A DNA stretch of 64,000 bases from Bacillus mobilis. GTDB taxonomy: Bacteria > Bacillota > Bacilli > Bacillales > Bacillaceae_G. The stretch covers positions 434,001-498,000 of the forward strand of contig NZ_MACF01000046.1 of assembly GCF_001884045.1 (NCBI RefSeq), given 5' to 3'. This document shows, one piece after another, positions 19,454-29,094 of the stretch. The position numbers and the translations under genes are program-made. Under the pieces are notes generated by a model. That model saw nothing but the letters and a program-made list of their open reading frames with translations. It had not been told where the DNA came from and did not search any database. Position 1 is the first letter of the stretch, and each line of letters opens with the position of its first letter.

Positions 19454-20193
19454 TGTTAAAAGGGAAAGTAGCATTAGTAACTGGCGCGTCACGTGGAATT
19501 GGTCGTGCGATTGCGATTGATTTAGCGAAACAAGGGGCAAATGTTGTAGTAAATTATGCTGGTAATGAGCAAAAGGCAAATGAAGTAGTTGATGAAATAA
19601 AGAAATTAGGTTCGGATGCAATTGCTGTAAGAGCAGATGTTGCAAATGCTGAAGACGTTACAAATATGGTGAAACAAACTGTAGATACATTCGGACAAGT
19701 TGATATTCTTGTAAATAATGCAGGTGTAACAAAAGATAATTTATTAATGCGTATGAAAGAAGAAGAATGGGATACAGTTATTAATACAAACCTAAAAGGT
19801 GTATTCTTATGTACGAAGGCAGTATCTCGATATATGATGCGTCAACGTCATGGACGTATTATTAATATCGCTTCTGTTGTTGGAGTAACAGGTAATCCAG
19901 GACAAGCAAACTATGTTGCTGCTAAAGCGGGTGTAATTGGATTAACAAAAACATCAGCAAAAGAGTTAGCGAGCCGTAATATTACTGTAAATGCAATTGC
20001 TCCTGGGTTTATTGCCACAGATATGACAGACGTATTAGATGAAAATATAAAAGCTGAAATGTTAAAATTAATTCCTGTAGCTCAGTTTGGTGAAGCGGAG
20101 GATATCGCAAATGCTGTAACTTTCTTTGCTTCTGATCAAAGCAAATATGTTACAGGTCAAACGTTAAATGTTGATGGCGGTATGGTAATGTAA
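19453..20193 (+). CDS. fabG: 3-oxoacyl-[ACP] reductase FabG
   Basis: FabG carries out the NADPH-dependent reduction of 3-ketoacyl-ACP. The 246-residue short-chain dehydrogenase has the cofactor motif TGASRGIG (10-17), NNAG, and the catalytic Ser141, Tyr154 and Lys158. It overlaps fabD by one base and precedes acpP, giving the normal fabD-fabG-acpP order. Many SDR paralogues exist, but the context and the [10 protein letters not shown] segment make FabG secure. Confidence 0.97.
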   Translation: MLKGKVALVTGASRGIGRAIAIDLAKQGANVVVNYAGNEQKANEVVDEIKKLGSDAIAVRADVANAEDVTNMVKQTVDTFGQVDILVNNAGVTKDNLLMRMKEEEWDTVINTNLKGVFLCTKAVSRYMMRQRHGRIINIASVVGVTGNPGQANYVAAKAGVIGLTKTSAKELASRNITVNAIAPGFIATDMTDVLDENIKAEMLKLIPVAQFGEAEDIANAVTFFASDQSKYVTGQTLNVDGGMVM

Positions 20194-20262
20194 TAAAAGA
20201 ATGGATTTCAGCTAGTTTTTTTGGCCAATATTTAATATAATATTTGAGGGGAGGTGAATGGA

Positions 20263-20496
20263 ATGGCAGATGTTTTAGAGCGTGTAACAAAAATCATCGT
20301 TGATCGTTTAGGTGTAGAAGAAACTGAAGTAGTACCAGCTGCGAGCTTTAAAGAAGATTTAGGCGCAGACTCCCTAGATGTAGTAGAACTTGTAATGCAA
20401 TTGGAAGATGAATTCGAAATGGAAATTTCTGATGAAGATGCTGAAAAGATTGCTACTGTTGGCGATGCTGTGACTTACATAGAGAGTCATCTATAA
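20263..20496 (+). CDS. acpP: Acyl carrier protein
   Basis: ACP carries growing acyl chains on a phosphopantetheine arm attached to Ser37 in GADSLD. The 77-residue acidic protein starts [15 protein letters not shown] 20263 is chosen over the in-frame GTG at 20254 because the latter lies inside the ribosome site (GAGGGGAGGTGA). The 69-base gap after fabG contains TATAAT (20236-20241) with no good -35, so a separate acpP promoter is possible but unproven; high demand for ACP would favour one. Confidence 0.96.
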
Positions 20497-20505
20497 TGCT
20501 TAAGT

Positions 20506-20531
20506 GAAGTCCCGTTTTTTAGCGGGGCTTC
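20506..20531 (+). other. Hairpin between acpP and rnc
   Basis: GAAGTCCCGT (20506-20515) pairs with GCGGGGCTTC (20522-20531), including two G-U pairs, around a six-base T-rich loop. No T-run follows, so it looks like a processing or attenuation structure in the rnc leader rather than a full terminator. Confidence 0.6.
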
Positions 20532-20554
20532 TCGGCTTATATCTGGAGGGACTT

Positions 20555-21292
20555 ATGCCGTACCGAAAACATAGAGAAAAAAAATACGAAACAAAATATC
20601 GTGAAGCGTTTAAAGTATTTCAAGAAGAAATAGGTATTACGTTTTCAGATGAAAAATTATTGATTCAAGCATTTACGCATTCATCGTATGTGAATGAGCA
20701 TCGAAAAAAACCGCATGAGGACAATGAGCGTCTTGAATTTCTTGGTGATGCTGTATTGGAACTCACTGTATCGCAGTATCTGTTTCAAAAATATCCGACA
20801 ATGAGCGAAGGAGAGTTAACAAAACTACGTGCAGCTATTGTATGTGAACCATCTCTTGTTCGTTTTGCAAACGAATTGTCATTTGGTAGCCTTGTTTTAT
20901 TAGGAAAAGGCGAGGAAATGACGGGTGGACGTGAACGACCAGCTTTATTAGCGGATGTCTTTGAAGCGTTTATTGGTGCCCTTTATCTTGATCAAGGGCT
21001 TGAAACAGTTTGGGGATTCTTAAAAGAAGTTGTATATCCGAAAATTAATGAAGGTGCTTTTTCTCATGTGATGGATTATAAGAGTCAATTACAAGAGTTG
21101 ATTCAGCGTGATGGTAGTGGCAATATTGAGTATCAAATTTTGCAAGAAAAAGGACCGGCTCATAACCGAGAATTTGTGTCACGTGTTACGTTAAATAACG
21201 TGGCTTTAGGTCTTGGTAGTGGCAAGTCGAAAAAAGAAGCAGAGCAACAAGCTGCTGCAGAAGCATTGAAAAAATTAAAAGAACAACTATAA
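20555..21292 (+). CDS. rnc: Ribonuclease III
   Basis: RNase III cleaves double-stranded RNA in rRNA processing and, in Bacillus, antitoxin and SRP RNA metabolism. The 245-residue protein has the catalytic signature [12 protein letters not shown] in the N-terminal nuclease domain, [13 protein letters not shown] later in that domain, and a C-terminal double-stranded RNA-binding domain (about 165-240). ATG 20555 follows CTGGAGGG and gives [10 protein letters not shown]; an upstream in-frame GTG (20504) would run through the leader hairpin. Acyl carrier protein upstream and smc downstream are the normal neighbours. Confidence 0.96.
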   Translation: MPYRKHREKKYETKYREAFKVFQEEIGITFSDEKLLIQAFTHSSYVNEHRKKPHEDNERLEFLGDAVLELTVSQYLFQKYPTMSEGELTKLRAAIVCEPSLVRFANELSFGSLVLLGKGEEMTGGRERPALLADVFEAFIGALYLDQGLETVWGFLKEVVYPKINEGAFSHVMDYKSQLQELIQRDGSGNIEYQILQEKGPAHNREFVSRVTLNNVALGLGSGKSKKEAEQQAAAEALKKLKEQL

Positions 21293-21323
21293 GGAATCCC
21301 CCTTTGAATGAGGGGGATTCCTT
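21291..21323. other. Perfect 12-bp hairpin at the rnc 3' end
   Basis: AAGGAATCCCCC (21291-21302, beginning within the rnc stop codon) pairs perfectly with GGGGGATTCCTT (21312-21323). The following sequence ATGCATAG is not T-rich, so this strong stem is an atypical terminator or an RNA processing site between rnc and smc. Confidence 0.7.
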
Positions 21324-21438
21324 ATGCATAGAATGAAACTTTCTTTTGTTTGTGAATAAAGGGAAGGGAAATCCGTATAATAGCTCGTTTTTGTATAGAT
21401 AACAGTTATAACAACGGAGAATAGGAGGAAGGCCTTTC

Positions 21439-24400
21439 GTGTTTTTAAAAAGATTAGAAATAGCAGGATTTAAGTCGTTTGCTGAGCGCGTATCTGTTGA
21501 TTTTGTCCCAGGTGTAACTTCTGTAGTAGGACCTAATGGAAGTGGGAAAAGTAATATTACTGATGCGATTCGCTGGGTACTTGGTGAACAATCTGCAAAA
21601 TCATTACGTGGTGCAAAGATGGAGGATATTATTTTTGCGGGCAGTGATACGAGAAGAGCAGTTAATGTTGCTGAAGTAACATTAACTTTAAATAATGAAG
21701 ATCAACGTTTACCGATTGAATATAATGAGGTGTGTGTAACACGTCGTGTATCTCGTTCTGGTGATAGTGATTTTTATATTAATAAACAATCATGTAGATT
21801 GAAAGATATTATCGATTTATTTATGGACTCTGGTATGGGAAGAGAAGCTTTTTCGATTATTAGCCAGGGGAAAGTTGAAGAGATTTTAAGTAGTAAATCG
21901 GAAGAACGTCGTGGTGTATTTGAAGAAGCCGCTGGAGTGCTGAAATACAAACTTCGTAAAAAGAAAGCTGAAGCAAAATTAGCAGATACACAAGAAAACT
22001 TAAATCGTGTACAAGATATCATTCACGAATTAAGTAGTCAAGTAGAACCTTTAGAAAGACAAGCTTCTATTGCGAAAGATTATCTTGAGAAAAAAGAAGA
22101 ATTAGAGAAAGTAGAAGCGGCGCTTATTGTACATGAAATTGAAGAATTACATGAGAAATGGGAAGCGCTTCGAAATCAGTTTGGACATAATAAAAACGAA
22201 GAAGCTAAAATGTCAACGCATTTACAAAAAGGTGAAGAAGAGCTAGAGGAATTACGAGGACAATTACAAGCAGTAGATGAGTCGGTAGATTCCTTACAAG
22301 AAGTACTTCTTCTTTCTAGTAAAGAGCTAGAAAAGTTAGAAGGACAGCGTGAGTTATTAAAAGAGAGAAAACAAAATGCAACGACGCATTGTGCGCAACT
22401 CGAGCAGTTAATTGTTGAATTAACAGAGAAAGCTACAAGTTATGATGGTGAAATTGAATCCAGTACAGAAGTGTTGATGCAATTTGTAAATCAAGTAAAA
22501 GAGTTGGAAACGAAATTGCATGATAATGAGTTACTGCTTGCAACTTTTGCTGACAATTTAGAGGAACAAATTGAGAATTTAAAAGGTGACTATATTGAAC
22601 TTTTAAATCAACAAGCTAGTCATCGCAATGAGTTGTCTATGATTGAAGAACAATCTAAACAACAAAACTCTAAAAATGAACGCCTTGATGAAGAAAATGC
22701 GAAATATGTAGAAATGCGTATGGAAATTACCGCGAAAAAGACTAAGCTTGTGGAAAGTTATGAACAAGTGAAAGAAAAAGTAGCTGGTATCCTTTCGAAT
22801 ATACAAAAGACAGAAGCGGCACTTGGGAAATGCAAGACGCAGTATAGTGAAAATGAAACAAAACTGTATCAAGCGTATCAATTTGTACAACAGGCACGTT
22901 CTCGAAAAGAAATGCTAGAAGAGATGCAAGAAGATTACTCTGGTTTCTATCAAGGAGTACGTGAAGTATTAAAAGCTAGAGAAAATAAGCTGCAAGGTAT
23001 CGAGGGTGCTGTCGCAGAACTGCTAACAGTACCGAAAGAATATGAAATTGCAATGGAAATTGCTCTAGGTGCAGCAATGCAGCATATTGTCGTACAAAAA
23101 GAAGAACATGCTCGTAATGCAATTGCGTTTTTAAAACAAAATAAGCATGGACGAGCAACGTTTTTACCGCAAGCTGTTATTAAAAGTAGATCGTTATCAT
23201 TTGAACAATTACGTATTGTAAATCAACACCCATCGTTTGTAGGTGTGGCGGCAGAACTTGTGCAATATAATAATAAATATGAAAATGTAGTTTCGAATTT
23301 ATTAGGTACTGTTATTGTTGCAAAAGATTTACGCGGGGCAAATGAGTTAGCGAAACAACTGCAATACCGTTATCGCATTGTAACAATCGAAGGTGATGTA
23401 GTGAACCCTGGTGGTTCTATGACAGGTGGAGCGGTAAAACAGGCGAAATCTTCTTTATTAGGACGTCAACGTGAACTAGAAGAGTGGACGAGCAAGTTAA
23501 CTGATATGGAAGAGAAAACAACGAAGTTAGAAAACTTTGTTAAAGCAGTAAAGCAAGAGATTCAAGAAAGAGAAGTGCAAATACGCGAACTAAGGCAAAG
23601 TGTAGAAGTAGAGCGTGTAGATGAACAGAAATTAAGAGAAGAAATTAATCGTTTAGAATTAGAAGAACATCGTATTAATGATCGTTTATCTATTTACGAT
23701 TTAGAGATTGAAGGATTCTTACAAGATCAAGTGAAGATACAAGGGCGTAAAGAAGAGCTAGAAAAGATTTTAGCGACTCTTCAAGCTGAGATTACGGGAT
23801 TAGATAGCAAAATTGTCGCTTTAACAAAACAAAAAAGTGAGCAGCATTCTTCTAAAGAAAAAGTTCAAAAAGAAATGACTGAGTTAAAAGTGCTGGCGGC
23901 TGAAAAGCAACAACGCTTATCTAATCAAAAAGAAAAAGTTGAACGATTGACTAAGGAAAAAGAAGAAACGGATGCAACGCTTGTCAAAACGAAAGAGGAT
24001 TTAGCATTCTTAAAACAAGAAATGACATCGAATTCAAGTGGTGAAGAACAAATTACGAATATGATTGAGAAGAAAGCATATGATCGTAATCAAACTTCAG
24101 AGTTAATTCGCTCTCGTCGTGAACAACGCTTATCGTTACAAGAAAGAGTAGAACAGTTAGAGCGTAATCTGAAAGAAACAACAGGTAAGCATAAATACAT
24201 TCTTGAGATGTTGAAAGATCAAGAAGTAAAAATAAACCGACTTGATGTAGAGTTAGAAAATAGATTACAACATTTACGTGAAACATATACAATTTCATTT
24301 GAAGCAGCAAAACTGAAGTATACAATGATAATGCCTGCCGAGGATGCACGTAAAAAGGTGAAACTAATTAAACTATCCATCGAAGAGCTAGGCACAGTAA

Positions 24401-25008
24401 ACTTAGGGGCAATTGAAGAGTATGAGCGTGTAGCAGAGCGTCATACATTCTTACTAGAGCAAAAAGATGACCTAGAAGAAGCGAAAACGACATTACACCA
24501 GCTTATTACTGAAATGGATGAAGAAATGAAAAAACGCTTTTCTACTACGTTTGAAGGAATCCGAATGGAGTTTCAATCAGTATTCTCTGAATTATTTGGA
24601 GGCGGTAGAGCGGATTTAGTCATGACGAATCCAGAGGACTTATTAAATACGGGTATTGATATTGTAGCGCAACCGCCAGGGAAGAAACTACAAAACTTAG
24701 GTTTACTTTCAGGTGGAGAGCGTGCTTTAACAGCAATTGCGCTGTTATTTGGTATTTTAAAAGTGCGTCCAGTTCCATTCTGTGTACTAGATGAGGTAGA
24801 GGCGGCTCTTGATGAGGCGAATGTTGCCCGTTTTGCACAGTATTTAAAGAAATTTAGTGATGAGACACAGTTTATTGTCATTACACATAGAAAAGGTACA
24901 ATGGAAGAGTCTGACGTATTGTACGGTGTAACAATGCAAGAGTCAGGGGTATCTAAACTTGTTTCGGTTCGTTTAGATGATGGAGAAGAACTAGTGGCAA
25001 GTAATTAG
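21439..25008 (+). CDS. smc: Chromosome segregation ATPase SMC
   Basis: SMC forms the condensin complex with ScpA and ScpB. The 1189-residue protein has the N-terminal head with Walker A GPNGSGKS (Lys37), a coiled-coil arm, a hinge (about 515-675, with GRATFLP and GDVVNPGGSMTGGA), the returning coil, and the C-terminal head with signature LSGGE (about 1090-1094) and Walker B CVLDEVEAALDE (Asp1118, Glu1119). The start is GTG 21439 behind AGGAGGAAGG. A TATAAT (21376-21381) lies upstream with a poor -35. It precedes ftsY as in other Bacillus. Confidence 0.97.
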   Translation: MFLKRLEIAGFKSFAERVSVDFVPGVTSVVGPNGSGKSNITDAIRWVLGEQSAKSLRGAKMEDIIFAGSDTRRAVNVAEVTLTLNNEDQRLPIEYNEVCVTRRVSRSGDSDFYINKQSCRLKDIIDLFMDSGMGREAFSIISQGKVEEILSSKSEERRGVFEEAAGVLKYKLRKKKAEAKLADTQENLNRVQDIIHELSSQVEPLERQASIAKDYLEKKEELEKVEAALIVHEIEELHEKWEALRNQFGHNKNEEAKMSTHLQKGEEELEELRGQLQAVDESVDSLQEVLLLSSKELEKLEGQRELLKERKQNATTHCAQLEQLIVELTEKATSYDGEIESSTEVLMQFVNQVKELETKLHDNELLLATFADNLEEQIENLKGDYIELLNQQASHRNELSMIEEQSKQQNSKNERLDEENAKYVEMRMEITAKKTKLVESYEQVKEKVAGILSNIQKTEAALGKCKTQYSENETKLYQAYQFVQQARSRKEMLEEMQEDYSGFYQGVREVLKARENKLQGIEGAVAELLTVPKEYEIAMEIALGAAMQHIVVQKEEHARNAIAFLKQNKHGRATFLPQAVIKSRSLSFEQLRIVNQHPSFVGVAAELVQYNNKYENVVSNLLGTVIVAKDLRGANELAKQLQYRYRIVTIEGDVVNPGGSMTGGAVKQAKSSLLGRQRELEEWTSKLTDMEEKTTKLENFVKAVKQEIQEREVQIRELRQSVEVERVDEQKLREEINRLELEEHRINDRLSIYDLEIEGFLQDQVKIQGRKEELEKILATLQAEITGLDSKIVALTKQKSEQHSSKEKVQKEMTELKVLAAEKQQRLSNQKEKVERLTKEKEETDATLVKTKEDLAFLKQEMTSNSSGEEQITNMIEKKAYDRNQTSELIRSRREQRLSLQERVEQLERNLKETTGKHKYILEMLKDQEVKINRLDVELENRLQHLRETYTISFEAAKLKYTMIMPAEDARKKVKLIKLSIEELGTVNLGAIEEYERVAERHTFLLEQKDDLEEAKTTLHQLITEMDEEMKKRFSTTFEGIRMEFQSVFSELFGGGRADLVMTNPEDLLNTGIDIVAQPPGKKLQNLGLLSGGERALTAIALLFGILKVRPVPFCVLDEVEAALDEANVARFAQYLKKFSDETQFIVITHRKGTMEESDVLYGVTMQESGVSKLVSVRLDDGEELVASN

Positions 25009-25023
25009 GAAGGATGGGACAGT

Positions 25024-26013
25024 ATGAGCTTTTTTAAAAAATTAAAAGAAAAAATTTCAAAACAAACAGATACGGTAACAGAGAAATTTAAACAAGGGTT
25101 AGAAAAGACGAGGAATTCGTTTGCAGATAAAGTAAATGATTTAGTTTATCGTTATCGTAAAGTAGATGAAGATTTCTTTGAGGAACTAGAAGAAATTTTA
25201 ATCGGTGCAGATGTCGGAGTTTCGACGGTAATGGAATTAATTGATCAATTGAAAGAAGAAGTGCAACGTCGTAACATCCAAGATCCAAAAGAAGTACAAG
25301 CTGTTATTTCAGAAAAGTTAGTAGGAATTTACAAAGGTGACAGTGAATTTAGCAACGAAATTAATATGCAAGAGGATCAATTAACAGTTGTTTTATTTGT
25401 CGGTGTTAATGGCGTAGGAAAAACGACGACGATTGGTAAACTAGCACATAAATTCAAAACAGAAGGTAAGTCTGTCCTATTGGCAGCAGGAGATACATTC
25501 CGCGCGGGAGCGATTGAACAATTAGAAGTATGGGGCGATCGCGTTGGTGTAGAAGTGATTAAACAAGGATCAGGATCTGATCCAGCGGCGGTTATGTATG
25601 ACGCTGTACAAGCTGCGAAAGCACGTAAAGTAGACGTATTACTATGTGACACAGCAGGGCGCTTACAAAATAAAGTAAACTTAATGAAAGAGTTAGAGAA
25701 AGTGAAGCGTGTAATTGAGCGTGAAGTACCGGGGGCTCCTCATGAAGTATTACTTGTTATTGATGCAACAACAGGACAAAACGGTTTAAGTCAAGCGAAA
25801 ACATTCCGTGAAGCAACGAATGTTACTGGTATTGTTTTAACGAAGTTAGATGGAACTGCTAAAGGTGGTATTGTATTAGCGATTCGTAACGAAATGGATG
25901 TACCGGTGAAATTTGTTGGATTAGGGGAGCAAATGGATGACTTGCAGCAGTTTGATCCAGAACAATATGTGTATGGTTTATTTGCGAACTTAGTAGAAAC
26001 AGAAGAAGTGTAA
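25024..26013 (+). CDS. ftsY: Signal recognition particle receptor FtsY
   Basis: FtsY is the membrane-associated GTPase that docks the SRP-ribosome complex at SecYEG. The 329-residue protein has a short basic N-terminal region (no long acidic A domain), the N domain, and the G domain with GVNGVGKT (127-134), DTAGRL (from 209) and TKLDG (273-277). It lies 15 bases after smc. Ffh, its partner, is encoded 0.5 kb downstream, across a terminator and a separate promoter. Confidence 0.97.
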   Translation: MSFFKKLKEKISKQTDTVTEKFKQGLEKTRNSFADKVNDLVYRYRKVDEDFFEELEEILIGADVGVSTVMELIDQLKEEVQRRNIQDPKEVQAVISEKLVGIYKGDSEFSNEINMQEDQLTVVLFVGVNGVGKTTTIGKLAHKFKTEGKSVLLAAGDTFRAGAIEQLEVWGDRVGVEVIKQGSGSDPAAVMYDAVQAAKARKVDVLLCDTAGRLQNKVNLMKELEKVKRVIEREVPGAPHEVLLVIDATTGQNGLSQAKTFREATNVTGIVLTKLDGTAKGGIVLAIRNEMDVPVKFVGLGEQMDDLQQFDPEQYVYGLFANLVETEEV

Positions 26014-26016
26014 GTG

Positions 26017-26046
26017 AAAGAAGCGGTATTTTCCGCTTCTTTTTCT
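26017..26046 (+). terminator. Terminator after ftsY
   Basis: AAAGAAGCGG (26017-26026) pairs with CCGCTTCTTT (26033-26042), with loop TATTTT and a trailing T-run. Confidence 0.9.
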
Positions 26047-26076
26047 ATAAAAAATATGTGATGTTAAGAAAAAAAC

Positions 26077-26105
26077 TTGACACTCTTTTGTACTCCATGT
26101 AAACT
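26077..26105 (+). promoter_or_regulatory. Sigma-A promoter for ylxM-ffh
   Basis: A consensus TTGACA (26077-26082) and TAAACT (26100-26105) are 17 bases apart, 40 bases before ylxM and just after the ftsY terminator. Confidence 0.75.
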
Positions 26106-26147
26106 AATTCATGTAAAGGGAAATCACTTAACAAAGGATGATCCAAC

Positions 26148-26480
26148 ATGCTCGAGAAAACAACGAGAATGAACTATTTATTTGATTTTTATCAATCGTT
26201 GTTAACGCAAAAACAAAGAAGTTATATGTCGCTTTATTATCTAGATGATTTATCTCTTGGTGAAATTGCGGAAGAATTTGATGTAAGTCGCCAAGCCGTG
26301 TATGATAACATTAAACGGACTGAAGCGATGCTTGAAGAATATGAAGATAAATTAGTATTACTTCAAAAGTTTCAAGAGCGACAGCGACTTGTTGCAAAGC
26401 TAAAACAGCTAATCAGCGAAGAAGAGCATGTGAATGAAGAAATGAAACAAGTTGTTGAAGCTATCGAAAAATTAGATTAG
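26148..26480 (+). CDS. ylxM: YlxM, helix-turn-helix protein linked to the signal recognition particle
   Basis: This is a 110-residue UPF0122 protein. It has a sigma-70 region 4-like helix-turn-helix ([27 protein letters not shown], about 28-54) followed by a charged coiled region. Streptococcal YlxM binds SRP RNA and stimulates Ffh/FtsY activity; the role in Bacillus is inferred. It is 12 bases upstream of ffh, the near-universal pairing that supports an SRP function. ATG 26148 follows AAAGGATGATCC. Confidence 0.93.
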   Translation: MLEKTTRMNYLFDFYQSLLTQKQRSYMSLYYLDDLSLGEIAEEFDVSRQAVYDNIKRTEAMLEEYEDKLVLLQKFQERQRLVAKLKQLISEEEHVNEEMKQVVEAIEKLD

Positions 26481-26492
26481 GAGGGCGGCAAT

Positions 26493-27842
26493 ATGGCATT
26501 TGAAGGATTAGCCGACCGACTTCAACAGACAATGCAAAAAATCCGCGGCAAAGGAAAAGTTTCTGAAGCCGATGTGAAAGAAATGATGAGAGAAGTTCGT
26601 CTAGCTCTTTTAGAAGCGGACGTTAACTTTAAAGTAGTAAAAGATTTTGTAAAGCGTGTGTCTGAACGTGCTGTCGGACAAGATGTAATGACAAGTTTGA
26701 CACCTGGACAACAAGTAATTAAAGTCGTACAGGAAGAACTTACAGAACTTATGGGCGGAGAGCAAAGCAAAATTGCTGTTGCTAATAGGCCACCGACTGT
26801 TATAATGATGGTTGGTCTGCAAGGTGCGGGTAAAACAACGACGACAGGTAAGCTTGCGAATTTGCTTCGTAAAAAGCATAATCGTAAACCAATGCTTGTT
26901 GCAGCGGATATTTACCGTCCAGCAGCGATTAAACAGCTTGAAACATTAGGGAAGCAATTGGACATGCCTGTATTCTCTTTAGGAGATCAAGTAAGTCCTG
27001 TTGAAATTGCGAAACAAGCGATTGCAAAAGCAAAAGAAGATCATCACGATTATGTTTTAATCGATACAGCAGGTCGTCTGCATATTGATGAAGAACTAAT
27101 GGATGAATTAGCGAAAGTGAAAGAAGTTGCGAAACCGGATGAAATTTTCCTTGTTGTCGATGCGATGACGGGTCAAGACGCGGTAAATGTTGCACAAAGT
27201 TTCCATGAACAGTTAGGTTTAACAGGTGTTGTATTAACGAAATTAGATGGTGATACGCGCGGTGGTGCGGCATTATCTATTAAGGCTGTAACAAATACAC
27301 CGATTAAATTTGCTGGTATGGGTGAAAAACTAGATGCGATTGAAGCGTTCCATCCAGAGCGTATGGCATCCCGTATTTTAGGGATGGGAGACGTCTTAAC
27401 ATTAATTGAAAAAGCGCAAGCTACAGTTGATGAAGAGAAAGCAAAAGAACTTGAGCAAAAAATGCGTACGCTTTCGTTTACGCTTGACGATTTCCTAGAA
27501 CAACTTGGACAAGTGCGTCAACTTGGACCGCTTGATGAATTGTTAGGAATGCTTCCTGGTGCAAATAAAATTAAAGGGCTGAAAAATGCGCAAGTTGATG
27601 AAAAACAAATTGGGCATATTGAGGCAATTATTCGTTCTATGACTAAATTAGAGCGAGAACAACCGGAAATAATCAATGCTAGTCGCAAAAAGCGCATTGC
27701 CAAAGGTAGCGGTACAACGGTACAAGAGATCAATCGTTTAATCAAGCAATTTGATGATATGAAAAAGATGATGAAAACGATGACTGGCATGCAAAAAGGT
27801 AAGAAAAAAGGACTAGGTGGATTGAAGTTTCCATTCATGTAA
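26493..27842 (+). CDS. ffh: Signal recognition particle protein Ffh
   Basis: Ffh binds SRP RNA and signal peptides and delivers ribosomes to FtsY. The 449-residue protein has N and G domains with GLQGAGKT (108-115), DTAGRLHID and TKLDGDTRGG, and a methionine-rich M domain from about residue 300 ending in MMKTMTGMQKGKKKG. The start follows TTAGGAGGGCGG, the end of ylxM. It is co-transcribed with ylxM. Confidence 0.97.
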   Translation: MAFEGLADRLQQTMQKIRGKGKVSEADVKEMMREVRLALLEADVNFKVVKDFVKRVSERAVGQDVMTSLTPGQQVIKVVQEELTELMGGEQSKIAVANRPPTVIMMVGLQGAGKTTTTGKLANLLRKKHNRKPMLVAADIYRPAAIKQLETLGKQLDMPVFSLGDQVSPVEIAKQAIAKAKEDHHDYVLIDTAGRLHIDEELMDELAKVKEVAKPDEIFLVVDAMTGQDAVNVAQSFHEQLGLTGVVLTKLDGDTRGGAALSIKAVTNTPIKFAGMGEKLDAIEAFHPERMASRILGMGDVLTLIEKAQATVDEEKAKELEQKMRTLSFTLDDFLEQLGQVRQLGPLDELLGMLPGANKIKGLKNAQVDEKQIGHIEAIIRSMTKLEREQPEIINASRKKRIAKGSGTTVQEINRLIKQFDDMKKMMKTMTGMQKGKKKGLGGLKFPFM

Positions 27843-27874
27843 GGAAAAAAGATGGCTCTGTTAAGAAAAAATAC

Positions 27875-27904
27875 TTTACAAAGCAATAGTCTTTTTGCTA
27901 ATAT
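27875..27904 (+). promoter_or_regulatory. Candidate promoter for the rpsP operon
   Basis: TTTACA (27875-27880) and TAATAT (27899-27904) are 18 bases apart; a better TATAAT overlaps at 27902-27907 but gives 21 bases. One of these probably drives rpsP-khpA. Confidence 0.45.
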
Positions 27905-27942
27905 AATTATCTGTGTGAAATAAATTCGGAGGTGCTTTATAA

Positions 27943-28215
27943 ATGGCAGTTAAAATTCGTTTAAAACGTATGGGAGCTAAAAAAACTCCTTTCTATCGTG
28001 TAGTTGTTGCAGATTCTCGTTCTCCTCGTGACGGACGTTTCATTGAGGAAATCGGTACTTACAATCCGGTTGCTCAACCAGCTGAAGTTAAGATCAACGA
28101 AGAAGCAGCATTAAAATGGTTAGGAAATGGTGCTAAACCATCTGATACAGTTCGTAACTTATTCTCTAACCAAGGTATCATGGAGAAATTCCACTTATCT
28201 AAACAAGGTAAGTAA
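27943..28215 (+). CDS. rpsP: 30S ribosomal protein S16
   Basis: This is a 90-residue S16 beginning [32 protein letters not shown], the full family signature. The ribosome site CGGAGGTG lies 10 bases before the start. It starts the rpsP-khpA-(rimM-trmD-rplS) ribosome maturation group; the order is conserved in Firmicutes. Confidence 0.97.
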   Translation: MAVKIRLKRMGAKKTPFYRVVVADSRSPRDGRFIEEIGTYNPVAQPAEVKINEEAALKWLGNGAKPSDTVRNLFSNQGIMEKFHLSKQGK

Positions 28216-28229
28216 TTGAGGCAATGACT

Positions 28230-28457
28230 ATGAAGAAGTTAGTCGAGACGATTGTCAAGCCTCTTGTCGATCATCCTGAAGATGTAAAAGTTACACAGGA
28301 ACTTTACAACGGAGAGATAAAGTATCGATTAACTGTACATCCTGAGGATGTTGGAAAAGTCATTGGAAAGCAAGGGAGAGTTGCAAAAGCAATTCGAATG
28401 CTCTTGTATTCAGTGGGACATCATAATGATGAAAAAGTAACACTGGAAATTCAATAA
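28230..28457 (+). CDS. khpA: KH-domain RNA-binding protein KhpA (YlqC)
   Basis: KhpA is a small KH-domain RNA-binding protein that pairs with KhpB (Jag) in several Firmicutes. The 75-residue sequence is almost entirely one KH domain with the GxxG loop in [19 protein letters not shown] 28230 is preferred over ATG 28224 because GAGG (28218-28221) is eight bases away from the first and only two from the second. It lies 14 bases after rpsP and is followed by a terminator. Confidence 0.92.
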   Translation: MKKLVETIVKPLVDHPEDVKVTQELYNGEIKYRLTVHPEDVGKVIGKQGRVAKAIRMLLYSVGHHNDEKVTLEIQ

Positions 28458-28460
28458 ACG

Positions 28461-28497
28461 TAAAAAGGGCGAGGAGTTATTTCCTCTCCCTTTTTTA
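28461..28497 (+). terminator. Terminator after khpA
   Basis: AAAAAGGG-C-GAGGA (28462-28475) pairs with TCCTC-T-CCCTTTTT (28482-28495), with one C/T mismatch, and a T6 run follows the hairpin. It separates rpsP-khpA from rimM-trmD. Confidence 0.9.
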
Positions 28498-28514
28498 ACA
28501 TTTAAAGAGAAGTT

Positions 28515-28542
28515 GCATGTTCCATATATGAAATGGAAATGC
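28515..28542. other. Inverted repeat in the rimM leader
   Basis: GCAT-G-TTCCAT (28515-28525) and ATGGAA-ATGC (28533-28542) pair over ten positions with a single bulged G and a seven-base loop. It lies between the khpA terminator and the rimM ribosome site, with no clear promoter near it. It may be an operator or an RNA leader hairpin. Confidence 0.55.
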
Positions 28543-28578
28543 TTAATTTATATAGAAACCAGGGGTGACATACTATTT

Positions 28579-29094
28579 ATGACAAAGTGGTTTAACGTAG
28601 GGAAAATTGTAAATACTCATGGCGTAAGAGGAGAAATTCGTGTTATTTCTCGTACTGATTTTCCAGAAGAGCGATATAAAGTAGGAAACACATTATACAT
28701 AAGTAATGAGAAAAGTACAGACTACCTTCCGGTGAAGGTAACTTCTCATCGTCAACATAAGACATTTGATTTATTAACATTTGAAGGATACAACAATGTA
28801 GATGAAGCAGAGAAATTTAAAGGTTCTTTAATAAAAGTACCAGAAGAGCAGTTAGGTGAACTAGCTGAAGGCGAATACTACTACCATGAAATTATTGGTT
28901 GCAGTGTTGTAACGGAAGAAGGAGAAGCGTTAGGAACAATAAAAGAAATTTTATCTCCTGGTGCAAATGATGTTTGGGTAATTAAACGTCCAAAAGGTCA
29001 AGATCTATTAATTCCTTATATTGATGATGTTGTACTTCAAGTTAACATTGAGAATAAATTAGTAACCATTCATGTAATGGAAGGATTGCTATAA
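28579..29094 (+). CDS. rimM: 16S rRNA processing protein RimM
   Basis: RimM helps mature the 30S head, interacting with S19. The 171-residue protein has the N-terminal RimM domain starting [19 protein letters not shown] and a C-terminal PRC-barrel (about 95-170, with YYYHEIIGC and [14 protein letters not shown]). ATG 28579 follows CAGGGGTGA; in-frame starts further upstream run into the leader. It shares one base with trmD (TAATG), so the two are coupled. Confidence 0.96.
   Translation: MTKWFNVGKIVNTHGVRGEIRVISRTDFPEERYKVGNTLYISNEKSTDYLPVKVTSHRQHKTFDLLTFEGYNNVDEAEKFKGSLIKVPEEQLGELAEGEYYYHEIIGCSVVTEEGEALGTIKEILSPGANDVWVIKRPKGQDLLIPYIDDVVLQVNIENKLVTIHVMEGLL

Noticed and set aside
20504-20554. 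Longer N-terminus for rnc from GTG 20504
   Set aside because: It would translate through a hairpin, has no ribosome site, and the extra residues do not resemble RNase III.
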